A stretch of DNA of 64,000 bases, taken from NCBI RefSeq assembly GCF_001021065.1, contig NZ_CP011546.1, forward strand, positions 868,001 through 932,000. The letters are read 5' to 3'. Shown piece by piece: positions 1-9,336 of this stretch (position 1 is the stretch's first letter; each line of letters begins with the position of its first letter). The position numbers were made by a program, and so were the translations under genes. Source of the stretch: Corynebacterium uterequi. GTDB lineage: Bacteria; Actinomycetota; Actinomycetes; Mycobacteriales; Mycobacteriaceae. The notes below the pieces were generated by a model, which was not told the DNA's origin, searched no databases, and worked only from the letters and a program-made list of their open reading frames with translations.

Positions 1-1734
1 GATGTCGCTCAGCGGCTTGCCAACGATGTTGAACAGGACGTTGAGGCGGCCGCGGTGCGGCATGCCGATGACCACTTCGTCGAGGCCCTGCCCAGCGGCG
101 GTATCGATGACTGCGTCCATGAGCGGGATGAGGCTTTCGGCGCCTTCGAGGGAGAAGCGCTTTTGACCCACGTACTTTGTTTGCAGGAAGTTCTCGAAGG
201 CATCGGCGGCGTTGAGCTTTTGCAGGATGTACTTCTGCTCCGGGTTCGTCGGCTTGGGCATTCCGGCCTCCAGCCGATCCCGCAGCCACTCGCGCTCATC
301 CCGGTCCAGGATGTGGGTGTACTCCGTGCCCACCTTCTGGGTGTAGGCATTGCGCAGCACCTTCATAACCTCGCGGAGGGTCATGGTCTCGCGGCCGGCG
401 AAACCACCGACGTTGAAGGAACGATCCAGGTCCCACAGCGTCAGCCCGTGGGTCGCCAGGTCCAGGTCGCGGTGATCCGGGATAGGCAGACCCGGCTGCT
501 GCCAGCGCAGCGGATTCGAGTCCGCGATGAGGTGTCCGCGAGAACGGTAGGCCTCGATGAGTTGGGCCACCCGAGTGTTCTTGTCGATACCGGTGTTGGG
601 CAGATCCTGCGCCCAGCGCATAGGAGCGTAGGGAATCTCAAGGGAGTCGAAGATGTGATCCCAGAACTTGTTATCAACGAGCAGTTGAGAGATGGTGCGC
701 AGGAACTCACCGGATTCCGCGCCCTGAATCACGCGGTGATCGTAGGTCGAGGTCAGCGTGAGTAGCCGGCCGATGCCCATCTCTGCCAGCCGGTCGGGGG
801 AGGCGCCGGCGAACTCCGCCGGGTAGTCCATGGAGCCAACGCCCACGATGGTGCCTTGGCCCTTAGTTAGGCGGGGGATGGAGTGCCGGGTACCGATGCC
901 GCCCGGGTTCGTTAGCGACAGGGTCACCCCCTGGTAGTCTTCCAGCCCTAGTTTGCCCAGCCGAGCGCGGTCGACGATGTCCTCGTAGCCGGTGAGGAAC
1001 TCCTTGAAGGACTTGTTCTCGCACTCCTTGATGGCAGCGACGACGAGCGCCCGCGAGCCGTCCTTCTGCGGCAAGTCGATAGCAAGGCCCAGGTTGATGT
1101 GCTCGGGTGTGACCTTGTGCGGCTTACCCTTGTCATCAAGCTCGTAAGAGGCGTTCATATCCGGGTGGTTGAGCGTTGCCCGGATAAGCGCGTAGCCGAT
1201 GATGTGGGTGAAGGAGACCTTGCCGCCCGTGGTGCGCTTGAGGTGCTCGTTGATCATCGAGCGGTTCTCCCACATCAGCTTCACCGGCATGTCGCGCACG
1301 GTGGTGGCGGTGGGGATTTCCAGCGACTCATCCATGTTTTTCGCGATGGCCTTAAACATGCCCTTGATGAGCGCCGAACCCGGCTTCGGGGCGTCCTTCG
1401 CCAGATCCATGGGGGAAGGCTTGGCCTTCCGGGCGGGTTTCTCGGCCTTCTTCGCCTTCTCCTCAGCTACCTGCTGAGCCTCGTGAGGCTGCGAGGCGGT
1501 CGAGGGTGCGGAGGGAGCAGAGGCTGGCTTAGCTGACGTCTTCGCGGATTCTGGCTTCTGTACCGGGGTGGTTGTAGTGGTGCCCGCGGGCTTGGAAGCG
1601 ACGGAGTTCGGAGCTCCCTCGGCCTCGAAGAGCTCCCGCCACTCCGGCCCGACCGAGGAGGGGTCCTTCTTGAACTGCTGATACATATCGTCCACCAGCC
1701 ATTGGTTTTGACCGAAAGAGTTGACGCTGCTCAC
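1..1734 (-). CDS. odhA: 2-oxoglutarate dehydrogenase, E2-E1 fusion (OdhA), 5' part only
   Basis: N-terminal 578 codons of the TCA-cycle enzyme that decarboxylates 2-oxoglutarate to succinyl-CoA; the rest lies beyond base 1. The start is GTG at 1734-1732, preceded by AGGAG; the protein opens MSSVNSFGQNQWLVDDMYQQ, the usual corynebacterial OdhA start. A Pro/Ala/Lys-rich linker (about residues 60-100) is followed by an acyltransferase (E2) domain containing HRVIQGAESG near residue 333, where E2 enzymes carry the catalytic His. The E1 domain starts before the edge and shows GMPHRGRLNVL near residue 560. E2 placed N-terminal of E1 is typical of Corynebacterium and Mycobacterium. In C. glutamicum this enzyme is inhibited by OdhI; the window does not show that. 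Confidence 0.95.
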   Translation of the reverse strand, partial: MSSVNSFGQNQWLVDDMYQQFKKDPSSVGPEWRELFEAEGAPNSVASKPAGTTTTTPVQKPESAKTSAKPASAPSAPSTASQPHEAQQVAEEKAKKAEKPARKAKPSPMDLAKDAPKPGSALIKGMFKAIAKNMDESLEIPTATTVRDMPVKLMWENRSMINEHLKRTTGGKVSFTHIIGYALIRATLNHPDMNASYELDDKGKPHKVTPEHINLGLAIDLPQKDGSRALVVAAIKECENKSFKEFLTGYEDIVDRARLGKLGLEDYQGVTLSLTNPGGIGTRHSIPRLTKGQGTIVGVGSMDYPAEFAGASPDRLAEMGIGRLLTLTSTYDHRVIQGAESGEFLRTISQLLVDNKFWDHIFDSLEIPYAPMRWAQDLPNTGIDKNTRVAQLIEAYRSRGHLIADSNPLRWQQPGLPIPDHRDLDLATHGLTLWDLDRSFNVGGFAGRETMTLREVMKVLRNAYTQKVGTEYTHILDRDEREWLRDRLEAGMPKPTNPEQKYILQKLNAADAFENFLQTKYVGQKRFSLEGAESLIPLMDAVIDTAAGQGLDEVVIGMPHRGRLNVLFNIVGKPLSDI

Positions 1735-1792
1735 GAGTACTGTTCTCCTAAAAAATATGCGTATCGGTATCGAACTCGATTAGCGGCCACCC

Positions 1793-1798
1793 ACCCTA
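1793..1798 (-). promoter_or_regulatory. Candidate odhA -10 box
   Basis: On the minus strand TAGGGT fits the actinobacterial TANNNT -10 pattern and lies about 58 bases upstream of the odhA GTG. No convincing -35 is visible. Assignment is inference. Confidence 0.3.
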
Positions 1799-1897
1799 GC
1801 GCAATATTCATGCGCGGGACCGGGAGAGCCCGATTCGGGGCTAGGGAGGCTACCCCCGTCGTGCGGGCAAAGGTGGGAGCTTGAATCACCCCGCATT

Positions 1898-4800
1898 CTA
1901 CGGTGCTTCCGTGTTAAGCTCCCACATCTCGGCGTAAAGACCACCCCTATTTAGGAGAGTGTCGTGGTCGCCCTGTTCCACCACTCGGCCCCGGTCGAGC
2001 ACGACGATGTGATCTGCTCTCGGGGCTACCGCCAGCCGGTGTGCGACAATAACCGTGGTACGGGACTTATTCCCACACAGTCGATCGTGCTGCGCTGCCC
2101 GATCCGCGGCGTCGAGGAAGGTGGCCTCCGTCGTCGGATCGAGCGACGCCGTCGCCTCATCGAGCAACAACACCAAGGGGCGGGACAGCTCCGCCCGGGC
2201 GAGGGCCACTATCTGACGCTGACCAGACGATAACCCCCGACCGCGTTCACCAATGTGGGCGTTAAACCCACCCGCTATGCCGGCGATGATCGATAGGGCG
2301 CCGATGCGGCGAACGGCATCTTCCACCTCGCCATCCGTCGCTCCCGGCGTGCCGTAGCGAATGTTGTCCGCCACCGAACCAATGAATAGGTGCGCGTCCT
2401 GCGGCACCTGGACCATCGCCCGACGCCACACGGGAAGGCGGAAGTCACGTACGTCGACGCCGCTCGCCGTGACCCGACCTTCGTTCGGATCATAGAAACG
2501 GGCCAGAAGCTTGATGATCGTGGACTTCCCGGCGCCGGTGGGCCCCACGATGACGGTGGTGCTATGGGGTGGAAGCGCGACACTGAGCCCCTGCGCCACG
2601 GGGTGATCAGTCTCGGGGTAGGCAAAGGTCACCTCCTCTAGCGCGAGGGAATGACTTGCCGCATGAGCATCCACGCGGTCGCCCTCGTCGCGGACGTCGG
2701 ACTCCTGAGAGAGCAGGTCAGTGATCCGGTCAAAGGACACCCGGGCGCGCTGCCACGAGTCGAACACCATTCCGAGCGTTTGCAGCGGACCGAACATCTG
2801 CGTGAGATACATCAAGAAGGCAACAAGCACACCGGGTGAGAGCGCGCCCTCGGCAACACGCGCAGCCCCAAAACCGACGATCAAGGCCGACGTGAGTTGA
2901 GAGATTGCCTGAATGCCCGGGAAGTACAACGCGGCTGCCACTTGTGCCCGAAGTCGCAGGCGGCGGTAGCGCAAAGAGGAGCCTTTCAGATCCTCGAGCA
3001 TGGTCGACGTTGCGTCGTGCATTTGGGTGACGCGCAGCGCACTGATCGCCTCCTGGAAGGTGGCGTTGACGTGACTGATTTCCTCCCGAGCAGCGCGGTA
3101 AAGCCGCCGGGAGACAGAGCGGAATACGACGGTGATGACGCCGATGACCGGGATCGCTATCCCAGCGAGAGCGGCGAGCGCGACGTCGGTGTAGACGAGC
3201 ATCCCCAACACACCGACGAGGGTTCCGAGCGCGACGACCATTTGCGCCAAGCCCGTTTGTAGAAACACTGAGAGCTGGTCGATATCCGTGGTCATCCGGG
3301 TCATAATGGCTCCGCCTCGGCGAGCCTCGAAGTAACTCATCGACAGGCTGTTGAGGTGCTGGAAGCTGCGCACACGCAGTGCGTAGAGGAGCCTTTCCCC
3401 GCATCGAGCGGTGATGACGGTCTGAGCTCGGAGGGACCCCCAGGCCACGGCGACGACGAGTAGTCCGATCCCCGCCACTGCAACAAGAGTGGCGTTGTCC
3501 TGGGCGACCACGCCACGGTCGATGGCAGCGCTCATGAGCCTAGGAAAGACCAGCCCCGCGACGACTCCGACAACCATGAGAGCCGCGGCCGCGGCAATCA
3601 ATCGCGATACCGGTGCGAGCAGATGGGTGATTCGGAACCGCGATCCCTCCACGACCACGGAGGCCGGGGAGATCCCGGGTTCCTCATCAGCCGGTGGTAG
3701 CTGAGAAACCCGCTCAAGCAACTCCGGCGTTGAGGCAATATCGCGCATGGGCCCGCCGCGGCCGTAGGACGGGGTAGAGGCGTTGAAGTGCTCCGTTTTA
3801 GTGGTGTCCACCGCTGGCCACAGCAGCTCTCTGCTCGGTTCGGCGTGGTGCTCGTCCAAGGTGAGGTCGCTGGGCTTGGGGCGCATGATTGCCTGGAATT
3901 CCTCGGTTTCGGCAATCTCGGAATACGTACCTGTGAGCTCTATTCGGCCTCGGTCGATGATGGCGACCCGGTCAGCAAGAGCCAGCGTGGAACGCCGGTG
4001 CGCGATAACGAGGACCGCCATGGTGCCGAGGTCCTCACGCAAGGAGTCGATAAGCAGATGCTCCGTGCGGGCGTCGAGGGCGCTGGTGGCGTCGTCAACG
4101 ATGAGGACTCGTGGCCGTCTAAGGAGCGCTCGGGCGAGGGCGATGCGCTGGCGTTGCCCGCCGGAGAGTGTCAAGCCCTGCTCGCCGACGACGCTGTCGT
4201 AACCGCTCGGGAAAGCGGTGATGAAGTCGTGGGCCTGGGCGAGTGTGGCCGCGGTGATGATCTCTTCTTCGGAAACGGTATCCGGAGCACCCAGCCGGAT
4301 ATTGTCCCGGATGGACGCGTTGAGAAGGAAGGCGTCGTCGAAGACGCAGCACACGGCGGACCGGAGATCTCTCTTGCGCAGCTGGGGGTATGGGATCTCC
4401 TCGCCTGCGCCAGTCAGGGCGATACTGCCGCTGGTGGGCGCGTAGAAGCCTCCAACAAGCTCGGTGAGCAGGGTCTTGCCGGAGCCAGGAGGACCGATGA
4501 GGGCGGTGACTTCGCCAGGTTTCAGCGTCAATGACGCCCCGGCGAGGGTGCTCCCGTAGTAAACGTCGCGAATCTCAAGACCGAGCGGGCCCGTCGGCAC
4601 TACCGCCGGGTGCTCGGGTTCCTCCTGTTCTGGGCGAAGATCGAGGACCTCGTCAATGCGCACTACCGAGCTCATCCCCAATTGAACATTGACCGCTATG
4701 AGTGTCAGGGCGGAGACCGATTGGGCCAGGGTCGTGAGGTAGGCGGCGGAAGCGAAATAATCACCGATGGAGATGAAGCCACGCTGAGCCAACACGGCGC

Positions 4801-5578
4801 CGACGACGATGGTGATGACCAGCGCAAGACGGGGCAGCTCCGTCAAAGCCGGCTGATAGCGGGCGGTGAGTTTCGCCGAGCGCAGTTTGACCGCGTACAG
4901 CGCCCGGCTCAGGGCATCGAGTCGAGCTACTTCACGGTCTTCCTGGGCGAAGGCCTTGACGATGCGGACCCCCGTGACGTTTTGTTCGACGTGCGTGGCG
5001 ACTTCCGCGGACGCCTGCTGCGCGGTCCAGGTGGCAGCGAAGAGGGTGCGGCCGGACCTCCGAGCGAGAAGCACCAGGATTGGGATGATGGCCAAGGAAA
5101 TTGCTGTGAGCAACGGGGATGTTCCCAGCAGGAAACCGGTGACGAGGATGATCTGGAGCAGCCTCGACAGGCCGATGGGGCTCTTGATGAGCACCGTATG
5201 GACGCCGCCGAGGTCGCTGATCGCCCGGGATACCACCTGCCCGGTCACCAGGCGGTCCTGGCCGGGGCCGTCGAGGCGTTGGAGGTTCGCGAGCAAGTCA
5301 ACTCGGAGGGTGTGCTGCACGCTTAAGGCGAGAGCCCCTGAACTTACTTTCCGGAGGGCCTGGAATGCGAAAGAGACAACCGCCGCGATGACGATCGTGG
5401 CGATTGTGTGGCGAAGCGCTTCCGGGGTGTGAGCCGTGGCCGTGTCGATGGCCTTACCCGTGAGCGCTGGAATCGTCGTACTTGCTACGACGGTGATGAC
5501 GGCGGAGACCACGCACAGAGCAGTCAGCGCCTTGTGTGCTGCGAGCGAACGATAAAGAAGTCTGGTTCCGCGTCCCAC
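1898..5578 (-). CDS. Fused double-module ABC exporter (TMD-NBD-TMD-NBD)
   Basis: A 1226-residue protein joining two half-exporters that are usually separate subunits. Module 1: membrane domain about residues 1-300, Walker A IGPPGSGKT near 360, signature LSGGQRQRIALAR near 470, Walker B VLIVDDATSALD. Module 2: membrane domain about 650-930, Walker A VGPTGAGKST near 1010, signature LSSGQRQIVALAR near 1115, Walker B LLLDEATASLD. In site 1 the usual Glu after Walker B is Asp (VDDATS) while site 2 keeps Glu, the pattern of asymmetric heterodimeric exporters. The likely role is ATP-driven export of a lipid, peptide or drug; substrate unknown. GTG start, 10 bases after the stop of the upstream EcsC-like gene, so the two are probably cotranscribed. 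Confidence 0.9.
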   Translation of the reverse strand: MGRGTRLLYRSLAAHKALTALCVVSAVITVVASTTIPALTGKAIDTATAHTPEALRHTIATIVIAAVVSFAFQALRKVSSGALALSVQHTLRVDLLANLQRLDGPGQDRLVTGQVVSRAISDLGGVHTVLIKSPIGLSRLLQIILVTGFLLGTSPLLTAISLAIIPILVLLARRSGRTLFAATWTAQQASAEVATHVEQNVTGVRIVKAFAQEDREVARLDALSRALYAVKLRSAKLTARYQPALTELPRLALVITIVVGAVLAQRGFISIGDYFASAAYLTTLAQSVSALTLIAVNVQLGMSSVVRIDEVLDLRPEQEEPEHPAVVPTGPLGLEIRDVYYGSTLAGASLTLKPGEVTALIGPPGSGKTLLTELVGGFYAPTSGSIALTGAGEEIPYPQLRKRDLRSAVCCVFDDAFLLNASIRDNIRLGAPDTVSEEEIITAATLAQAHDFITAFPSGYDSVVGEQGLTLSGGQRQRIALARALLRRPRVLIVDDATSALDARTEHLLIDSLREDLGTMAVLVIAHRRSTLALADRVAIIDRGRIELTGTYSEIAETEEFQAIMRPKPSDLTLDEHHAEPSRELLWPAVDTTKTEHFNASTPSYGRGGPMRDIASTPELLERVSQLPPADEEPGISPASVVVEGSRFRITHLLAPVSRLIAAAAALMVVGVVAGLVFPRLMSAAIDRGVVAQDNATLVAVAGIGLLVVAVAWGSLRAQTVITARCGERLLYALRVRSFQHLNSLSMSYFEARRGGAIMTRMTTDIDQLSVFLQTGLAQMVVALGTLVGVLGMLVYTDVALAALAGIAIPVIGVITVVFRSVSRRLYRAAREEISHVNATFQEAISALRVTQMHDATSTMLEDLKGSSLRYRRLRLRAQVAAALYFPGIQAISQLTSALIVGFGAARVAEGALSPGVLVAFLMYLTQMFGPLQTLGMVFDSWQRARVSFDRITDLLSQESDVRDEGDRVDAHAASHSLALEEVTFAYPETDHPVAQGLSVALPPHSTTVIVGPTGAGKSTIIKLLARFYDPNEGRVTASGVDVRDFRLPVWRRAMVQVPQDAHLFIGSVADNIRYGTPGATDGEVEDAVRRIGALSIIAGIAGGFNAHIGERGRGLSSGQRQIVALARAELSRPLVLLLDEATASLDPTTEATFLDAADRAAQHDRLCGNKSRTTVIVAHRLAVAPRADHIVVLDRGRVVEQGDHDTLLNRGGLYAEMWELNTEAP

Positions 5579-5588
5579 CGGGGTCTCG

Positions 5589-6533
5589 CTAGTGCTTCAT
5601 GGCTTCGATAGCGAGGGCGTCGAGTTCCTCATCCTCGCTGGGTTCTTCGTCTTTCTTCTTGAAACCAAGCCGGGGAATGAGGTCGCCTAGCCGGGTGGAT
5701 AGAGCGGTGGCCGCAGACTTTACGCGCTCTACCGCGCTACGGCCCTCTTCTTCGGACTTCTTTTCCTCCTGCGGCGGTAGGGCGGTGGCGAATGTGGCCG
5801 GGGTGGCGCCCATGGCGTCCCTGACGTTGGAGATGATGCCCTTTGCCAGGCGTCGATTGACGACGGCGCCGGCGATTGCACCAATACCCAAAGGCATGAG
5901 TTTGCCAATCCAGCCGGTCATGAACCGCTTGGTGACCCGCTTCAGAACCAGTTTGGTCAGGCGATTATTGATAGGTGCGAGGGTCGGCCCGGAGAGCTTC
6001 CCGAGGGCGCGCAGGGACGCGGTGGTTCCCTTGGCGGACTGGCTGGCCAGGTCCCCGACCAGCGCCTCAACGAGGGCATTGCCCTCGGAGCCGAGGAGAG
6101 CGAGGAGCACGAGGGCGCGGCGACGCTCCGGGTCGCGAACATCCACGCCACGCAGAGCTGCGCTGGCGACCGTGTAGAAGGCGGCGCCGTCGAGGAACAC
6201 TAACGATTCGCCGGCGACGGCCGCGGATCCCGTGACAAAGCCGATGCCGGGAAGAGCCGAGGCGGCACCTACGCTCGCGCCGGAGCCGGAGGACAATCGC
6301 GTGAAATGCTTGTCCAGGCGGGCCTGAATGTCGGCCGGGGCGTCTTCGGGGTGCCGGCGGCGAAGCGCCGTGAGGTAGGACTCGATGGTCGACGTCTGGA
6401 GTTCGATGGCGCGGTCGAGCGCATTGATGAAGGTACGCCCCACGGTGCCCAGGTTGTCATCGAGCTTCTTCATGTCGGAGCTGAGCTCGGCGCCCAGGTT
6501 GGTGGCGAGGTCCTCGGACTGGTTCGTCGTCAT
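5589..6533 (-). CDS. EcsC-like conserved protein of unknown function
   Basis: 314 residues. The N-terminal third is amphipathic and helical. The middle (about 80-220) is rich in Gly/Ala with hydrophobic stretches such as ALPGIGFVTGSAAVAGESLV, reminiscent of EcsC-family proteins, which accompany ABC exporters. The C-terminus is charged and Lys/Glu-rich (PQEEKKSEEEGRSAVER, then FKKKDEEPSEDEELDAL). It precedes the fused ABC exporter by 10 bases, so a peripheral role with that transporter is plausible. The family assignment rests on texture and context, not on a catalytic motif. ATG start at 6533. Confidence 0.65.
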   Translation of the reverse strand: MTTNQSEDLATNLGAELSSDMKKLDDNLGTVGRTFINALDRAIELQTSTIESYLTALRRRHPEDAPADIQARLDKHFTRLSSGSGASVGAASALPGIGFVTGSAAVAGESLVFLDGAAFYTVASAALRGVDVRDPERRRALVLLALLGSEGNALVEALVGDLASQSAKGTTASLRALGKLSGPTLAPINNRLTKLVLKRVTKRFMTGWIGKLMPLGIGAIAGAVVNRRLAKGIISNVRDAMGATPATFATALPPQEEKKSEEEGRSAVERVKSAATALSTRLGDLIPRLGFKKKDEEPSEDEELDALAIEAMKH

Positions 6534-6606
6534 GGTTAGGTTGCCGACCTTTCTGCTCGGTGTTGATGTGTTCGCATTTTAAGCGGTGGGGGCCCGGGGT
6601 CGGTAA

Positions 6607-6621
6607 TTTAGTTAGACTAAA
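6607..6621. promoter_or_regulatory. Palindrome over a candidate -10 box
   Basis: TTTAGT-tag-ACTAAA is a perfect 6+6 inverted repeat containing TAGACT (6613-6618), a good plus-strand -10 for the acidic protein gene starting at 6682. The core TTAG-A-CTAA resembles the centre of DtxR boxes, but the flanks do not match. Candidate operator. Confidence 0.4.
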
Positions 6622-6681
6622 AACGGTTGCCCGCCTGGGCAGTCACTCCCTAGTCACGTCCCGTGGAAGGACACAGTGATC

Positions 6682-7515
6682 ATGAGCTTCTTTGAGGACA
6701 TCGCAACGGCCTTGGATGCCGAGGGAATCGAGTCCCGCGTCCATGATGACACCATGTTTGTGCCGATCACTTCCGACCTGGAGATCCAGTTCGTGGAGAT
6801 CGACCCCGTCATCCCCGCCGCCAATGTCTACATCGCTGCCGCCGACGTCGACGTCGACGACGAAGAATTCGAGGCACGCCTCGTCTCGGTTGTGTTTTCT
6901 GTGTCGGATGCTGTGTCCACGGTGGCCAGCTACGTTGCGGAGGATCAAGTGGTCACGGTGCTCGAAGACCTCTTGGAGGGAACCGACGAGCGCATCGCCG
7001 ACCTCGAATTCTTCCAAGACGCGTTTGACCCCAACCTGGTTCGTGCTGAGGTCGGAGACAACTCCGAACTGCGGGTGGTCGTTGAGGTCATCGATGGCGT
7101 GCCCACCGCCAGAGTTCAGTTCGTGGTGGAACTGGGCGGCTACGAGGACGCTCTGGACGAGATCATCGGGGAGCTGTGGGAATCCGATGCGGATGACGTC
7201 CTTAGCGAAGAAGACCGCCAGCGCCTCTTCGCGGACGTGCTGTTCGAGCCCACGGAGGAGTACCTGGGTTTGGGGGAATTTGTCGACTTCGACAAGCTCT
7301 TCGACGTGCTGTCGCTGGCAGCAGACCAGGCGGCGGACTGGGAGGAGCAATTGGACTCCTTCGATGATGAGGACTTCCCGGAACCGGAGATCTACGACAT
7401 CTTCGGAGAAGATGACCTGGATGACGAGGACGTAGACGACGACTTCGACGATCTGGACGACGATCTCGACGTACTCGGTGAGCCGGACGGCCCCCTGGCG
7501 GAGGACGATCGTTAA
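6682..7515 (+). CDS. Very acidic conserved hypothetical protein
   Basis: 277 residues with alternating Asp/Glu-rich and beta-like segments. The N-terminal part (1-75) has a helix followed by strands ending in a DVDVDDEEFEARL stretch. A second similar unit (about 100-200) follows, so it may be two domains of one fold, perhaps like YbjN or type III chaperones; this is only a guess from strand order. The last 45 residues are almost all Asp/Glu (DDLDDEDVDDDFDDLDDD) and probably disordered. No signal peptide or membrane segment. The start is ATG 6682 with GGAAGGA upstream; an in-frame GTG at 6676 is the alternative. Function unknown. Confidence 0.7.
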   Translation: MSFFEDIATALDAEGIESRVHDDTMFVPITSDLEIQFVEIDPVIPAANVYIAAADVDVDDEEFEARLVSVVFSVSDAVSTVASYVAEDQVVTVLEDLLEGTDERIADLEFFQDAFDPNLVRAEVGDNSELRVVVEVIDGVPTARVQFVVELGGYEDALDEIIGELWESDADDVLSEEDRQRLFADVLFEPTEEYLGLGEFVDFDKLFDVLSLAADQAADWEEQLDSFDDEDFPEPEIYDIFGEDDLDDEDVDDDFDDLDDDLDVLGEPDGPLAEDDR

Positions 7516-7519
7516 AGCT

Positions 7520-7975
7520 CTACGCGGCGGCGTGATAGCCGACGAAGAGGGACGCCGGAGAGCGCACCGGCCGGTAGGCAGCGTCGACTAACCACACATA
7601 CGTCGCCGCGCATCGACTACCGACGTCGTGCACGGCACCGAGTTCGCGCTCTCCCACCAACTCTGCCATCCATGCGTCGGACCGTGCACGGGGCACGGGC
7701 AGTCCCGATGGTTGGGTTATTCGGATCGTCACGAGGTAGACGGGGGTGCGGGTCTCGCCGTAGCCGAGAAGGCGGGCCCGGACTTTGGGGCCCACCCGGT
7801 ACCGAGAAACGGCGGCGGTGAAGCCGCCCCGTCCAGCCGGGTGAGGCAGGGTAACGGTGGGTGGCCGCCAGGTGGCGGTAGGACGGGCGAGCGAGCGAGG
7901 GTGAACGACGGCGGCATGGAGGGCTTCGAGTGCGCGGCGGCGGGATTCGGTGCGGGACTCTTTAGTGGTGAACAT
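7520..7975 (-). CDS. Small basic hypothetical protein
   Basis: 151 residues, Arg/Pro/Ala-rich, no signal peptide, no membrane segment and no recognised motif. A central stretch with beta character (VRARLLGYGETRTPVYLVTIR) is followed by a conserved-looking segment rich in Ala and Val. It converges on the acidic protein gene with 4 bases between stops and is divergent from the MFS gene. ATG start at 7975. The antisense strand is also open but codes for low-complexity sequence. Function not recognised. Confidence 0.55.
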   Translation of the reverse strand: MFTTKESRTESRRRALEALHAAVVHPRSLARPTATWRPPTVTLPHPAGRGGFTAAVSRYRVGPKVRARLLGYGETRTPVYLVTIRITQPSGLPVPRARSDAWMAELVGERELGAVHDVGSRCAATYVWLVDAAYRPVRSPASLFVGYHAAA

Positions 7976-8017
7976 GTCTCAGACGTTAGAACATGATTCG
8001 AACACGAAGCTTAGGCG

Positions 8018-8037
8018 AATAGAATAAGCGTTCTATT
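8018..8037. promoter_or_regulatory. Inverted repeat upstream of the MFS gene
   Basis: AATAGAA-taagcg-TTCTATT is a perfect 7+7 repeat with a 6-base spacer. It contains TAGAAT (8020-8025), which fits a plus-strand -10 for the MFS gene at 8088, and lies between two divergent genes. Its size suits a dimeric TetR- or MarR-type repressor. Candidate operator; regulator unknown. Confidence 0.45.
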
Positions 8038-8087
8038 GCGGGGGTGGTTAATGCCTGGCGAGCGGCAGGGATAAGGTGGAGCCCGTC

Positions 8088-9314
8088 ATGCCTCCACATC
8101 GCTTTCACCCCCGGAATTCCGATCGCGTCAGCCTGCCCCGAGAGATCTGGATCCTCGTAGCGGCGGCGTTTCTCATCGCCCTTGGCTACGGCCTCATCGC
8201 CCCCATTCTCCCGCAGTTCATCCTCACCTTCGACGTTTCGATGGCGGCGGCAGGCATGGTCGTCGCCATCTTTTCGGCGTCGCGACTGCTGTTCGCCCCG
8301 GTATCGGGAACCCTCATTGATCGCCTGGGGTCCCGGCGGGTATACCTCACCGGTCTCGTGATCGTCGCAGTGACCACCGGATCAATCTCCTTGGTCACCG
8401 AATACTGGCACATCCTTGCCTTGCGAGCAGTAGCGGGCATCGGATCGACAATGTTCACTGTCTCGGCGATGGGCTTGATCGTTCGTATCGCCCCCGCGAA
8501 TGCGAGAGGCCAGGCGTCGGCGGCCTACGGTTCGGCCTTCCTCATCGGAAACGTCATCGGACCCATTGCTGGAGCTGCGATGAGTTTCCTCGGCATGCGC
8601 TGGCCATTCGTCATCTACGGCGCGGGGGTGGCGCTGGCTGCCGTCGTCGTCTGGTGGCAGATGCCCAGAACTGCACCGACAAAGCAGTCGGACACCACCG
8701 CAGCACCCCCACAGCAGCCACCGCTGCGCCTCGGCGAGGCCTGGCGCGACTCCGCCTTCCGGGCAGTGGTGGTGTCCAACGTGGCACACGGATGGAACAA
8801 CATGGGGGTCCGGGTATCAGTGTTGCCGTTGTTCGCCGCTGCCGTGTTCGCCGACGGGGCAGCCCTCGCCGGACTCGCGATGGCCGCTTTTGCACTTGGA
8901 AACGCGGTGGTCCTGCAATTCTCCGGAAAGATGGCCGACTCCTACGGGCGAAAGCCCCTCATCGTTGCCGGATTGGCCGGAACGGCGGCGCTCATGGGGG
9001 TGATGGGCTTCGCAGACACCGGGGCGACCTTGCTCCTCGCCTCCTTGCTGGCTGGGGCAGCGGCAGGGCTACTCAACCCTGCACAGCAGGCGGTGCTCGC
9101 CGACGTTATCGGCGCCGATCGACCTGGCGGAAAGGTGCTTTCCGCTTATCAAATGTCGATGGATGCGGGCCAGATCCTGGGGCCGGTACTGGTGGGGGCG
9201 TTGGCTGACCGCTTCGGTTTTGCTCTCGCCTTCGCGGTTAGCGCACTAGTCGCCCTTGCCGGACTCGCCGCGTGGTCGCGCGGTAGAGAAACACTGACCC
9301 GTAGAGGGCAGTAG
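8088..9314 (+). CDS. MFS efflux transporter (drug:H+ antiporter type)
   Basis: 408 residues, about 12 membrane helices. The loop after helix 2 has the MFS motif GTLIDRLGSRRVY, repeated in weaker form as GKMADSYGRKPL in the second half. A central cytoplasmic loop near residues 195-215 is rich in Thr, Ala and Pro. The likely role is export of a small molecule or drug; substrate not predictable. I chose ATG 8088 over the in-frame GTG at 8076 because AAGGTGG lies at the right distance before it. A palindrome at 8018 may control it. Confidence 0.88.
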   Translation: MPPHRFHPRNSDRVSLPREIWILVAAAFLIALGYGLIAPILPQFILTFDVSMAAAGMVVAIFSASRLLFAPVSGTLIDRLGSRRVYLTGLVIVAVTTGSISLVTEYWHILALRAVAGIGSTMFTVSAMGLIVRIAPANARGQASAAYGSAFLIGNVIGPIAGAAMSFLGMRWPFVIYGAGVALAAVVVWWQMPRTAPTKQSDTTAAPPQQPPLRLGEAWRDSAFRAVVVSNVAHGWNNMGVRVSVLPLFAAAVFADGAALAGLAMAAFALGNAVVLQFSGKMADSYGRKPLIVAGLAGTAALMGVMGFADTGATLLLASLLAGAAAGLLNPAQQAVLADVIGADRPGGKVLSAYQMSMDAGQILGPVLVGALADRFGFALAFAVSALVALAGLAAWSRGRETLTRRGQ

Positions 9315-9336
9315 CTGGGTCCGGCGCAGTGCGGCG

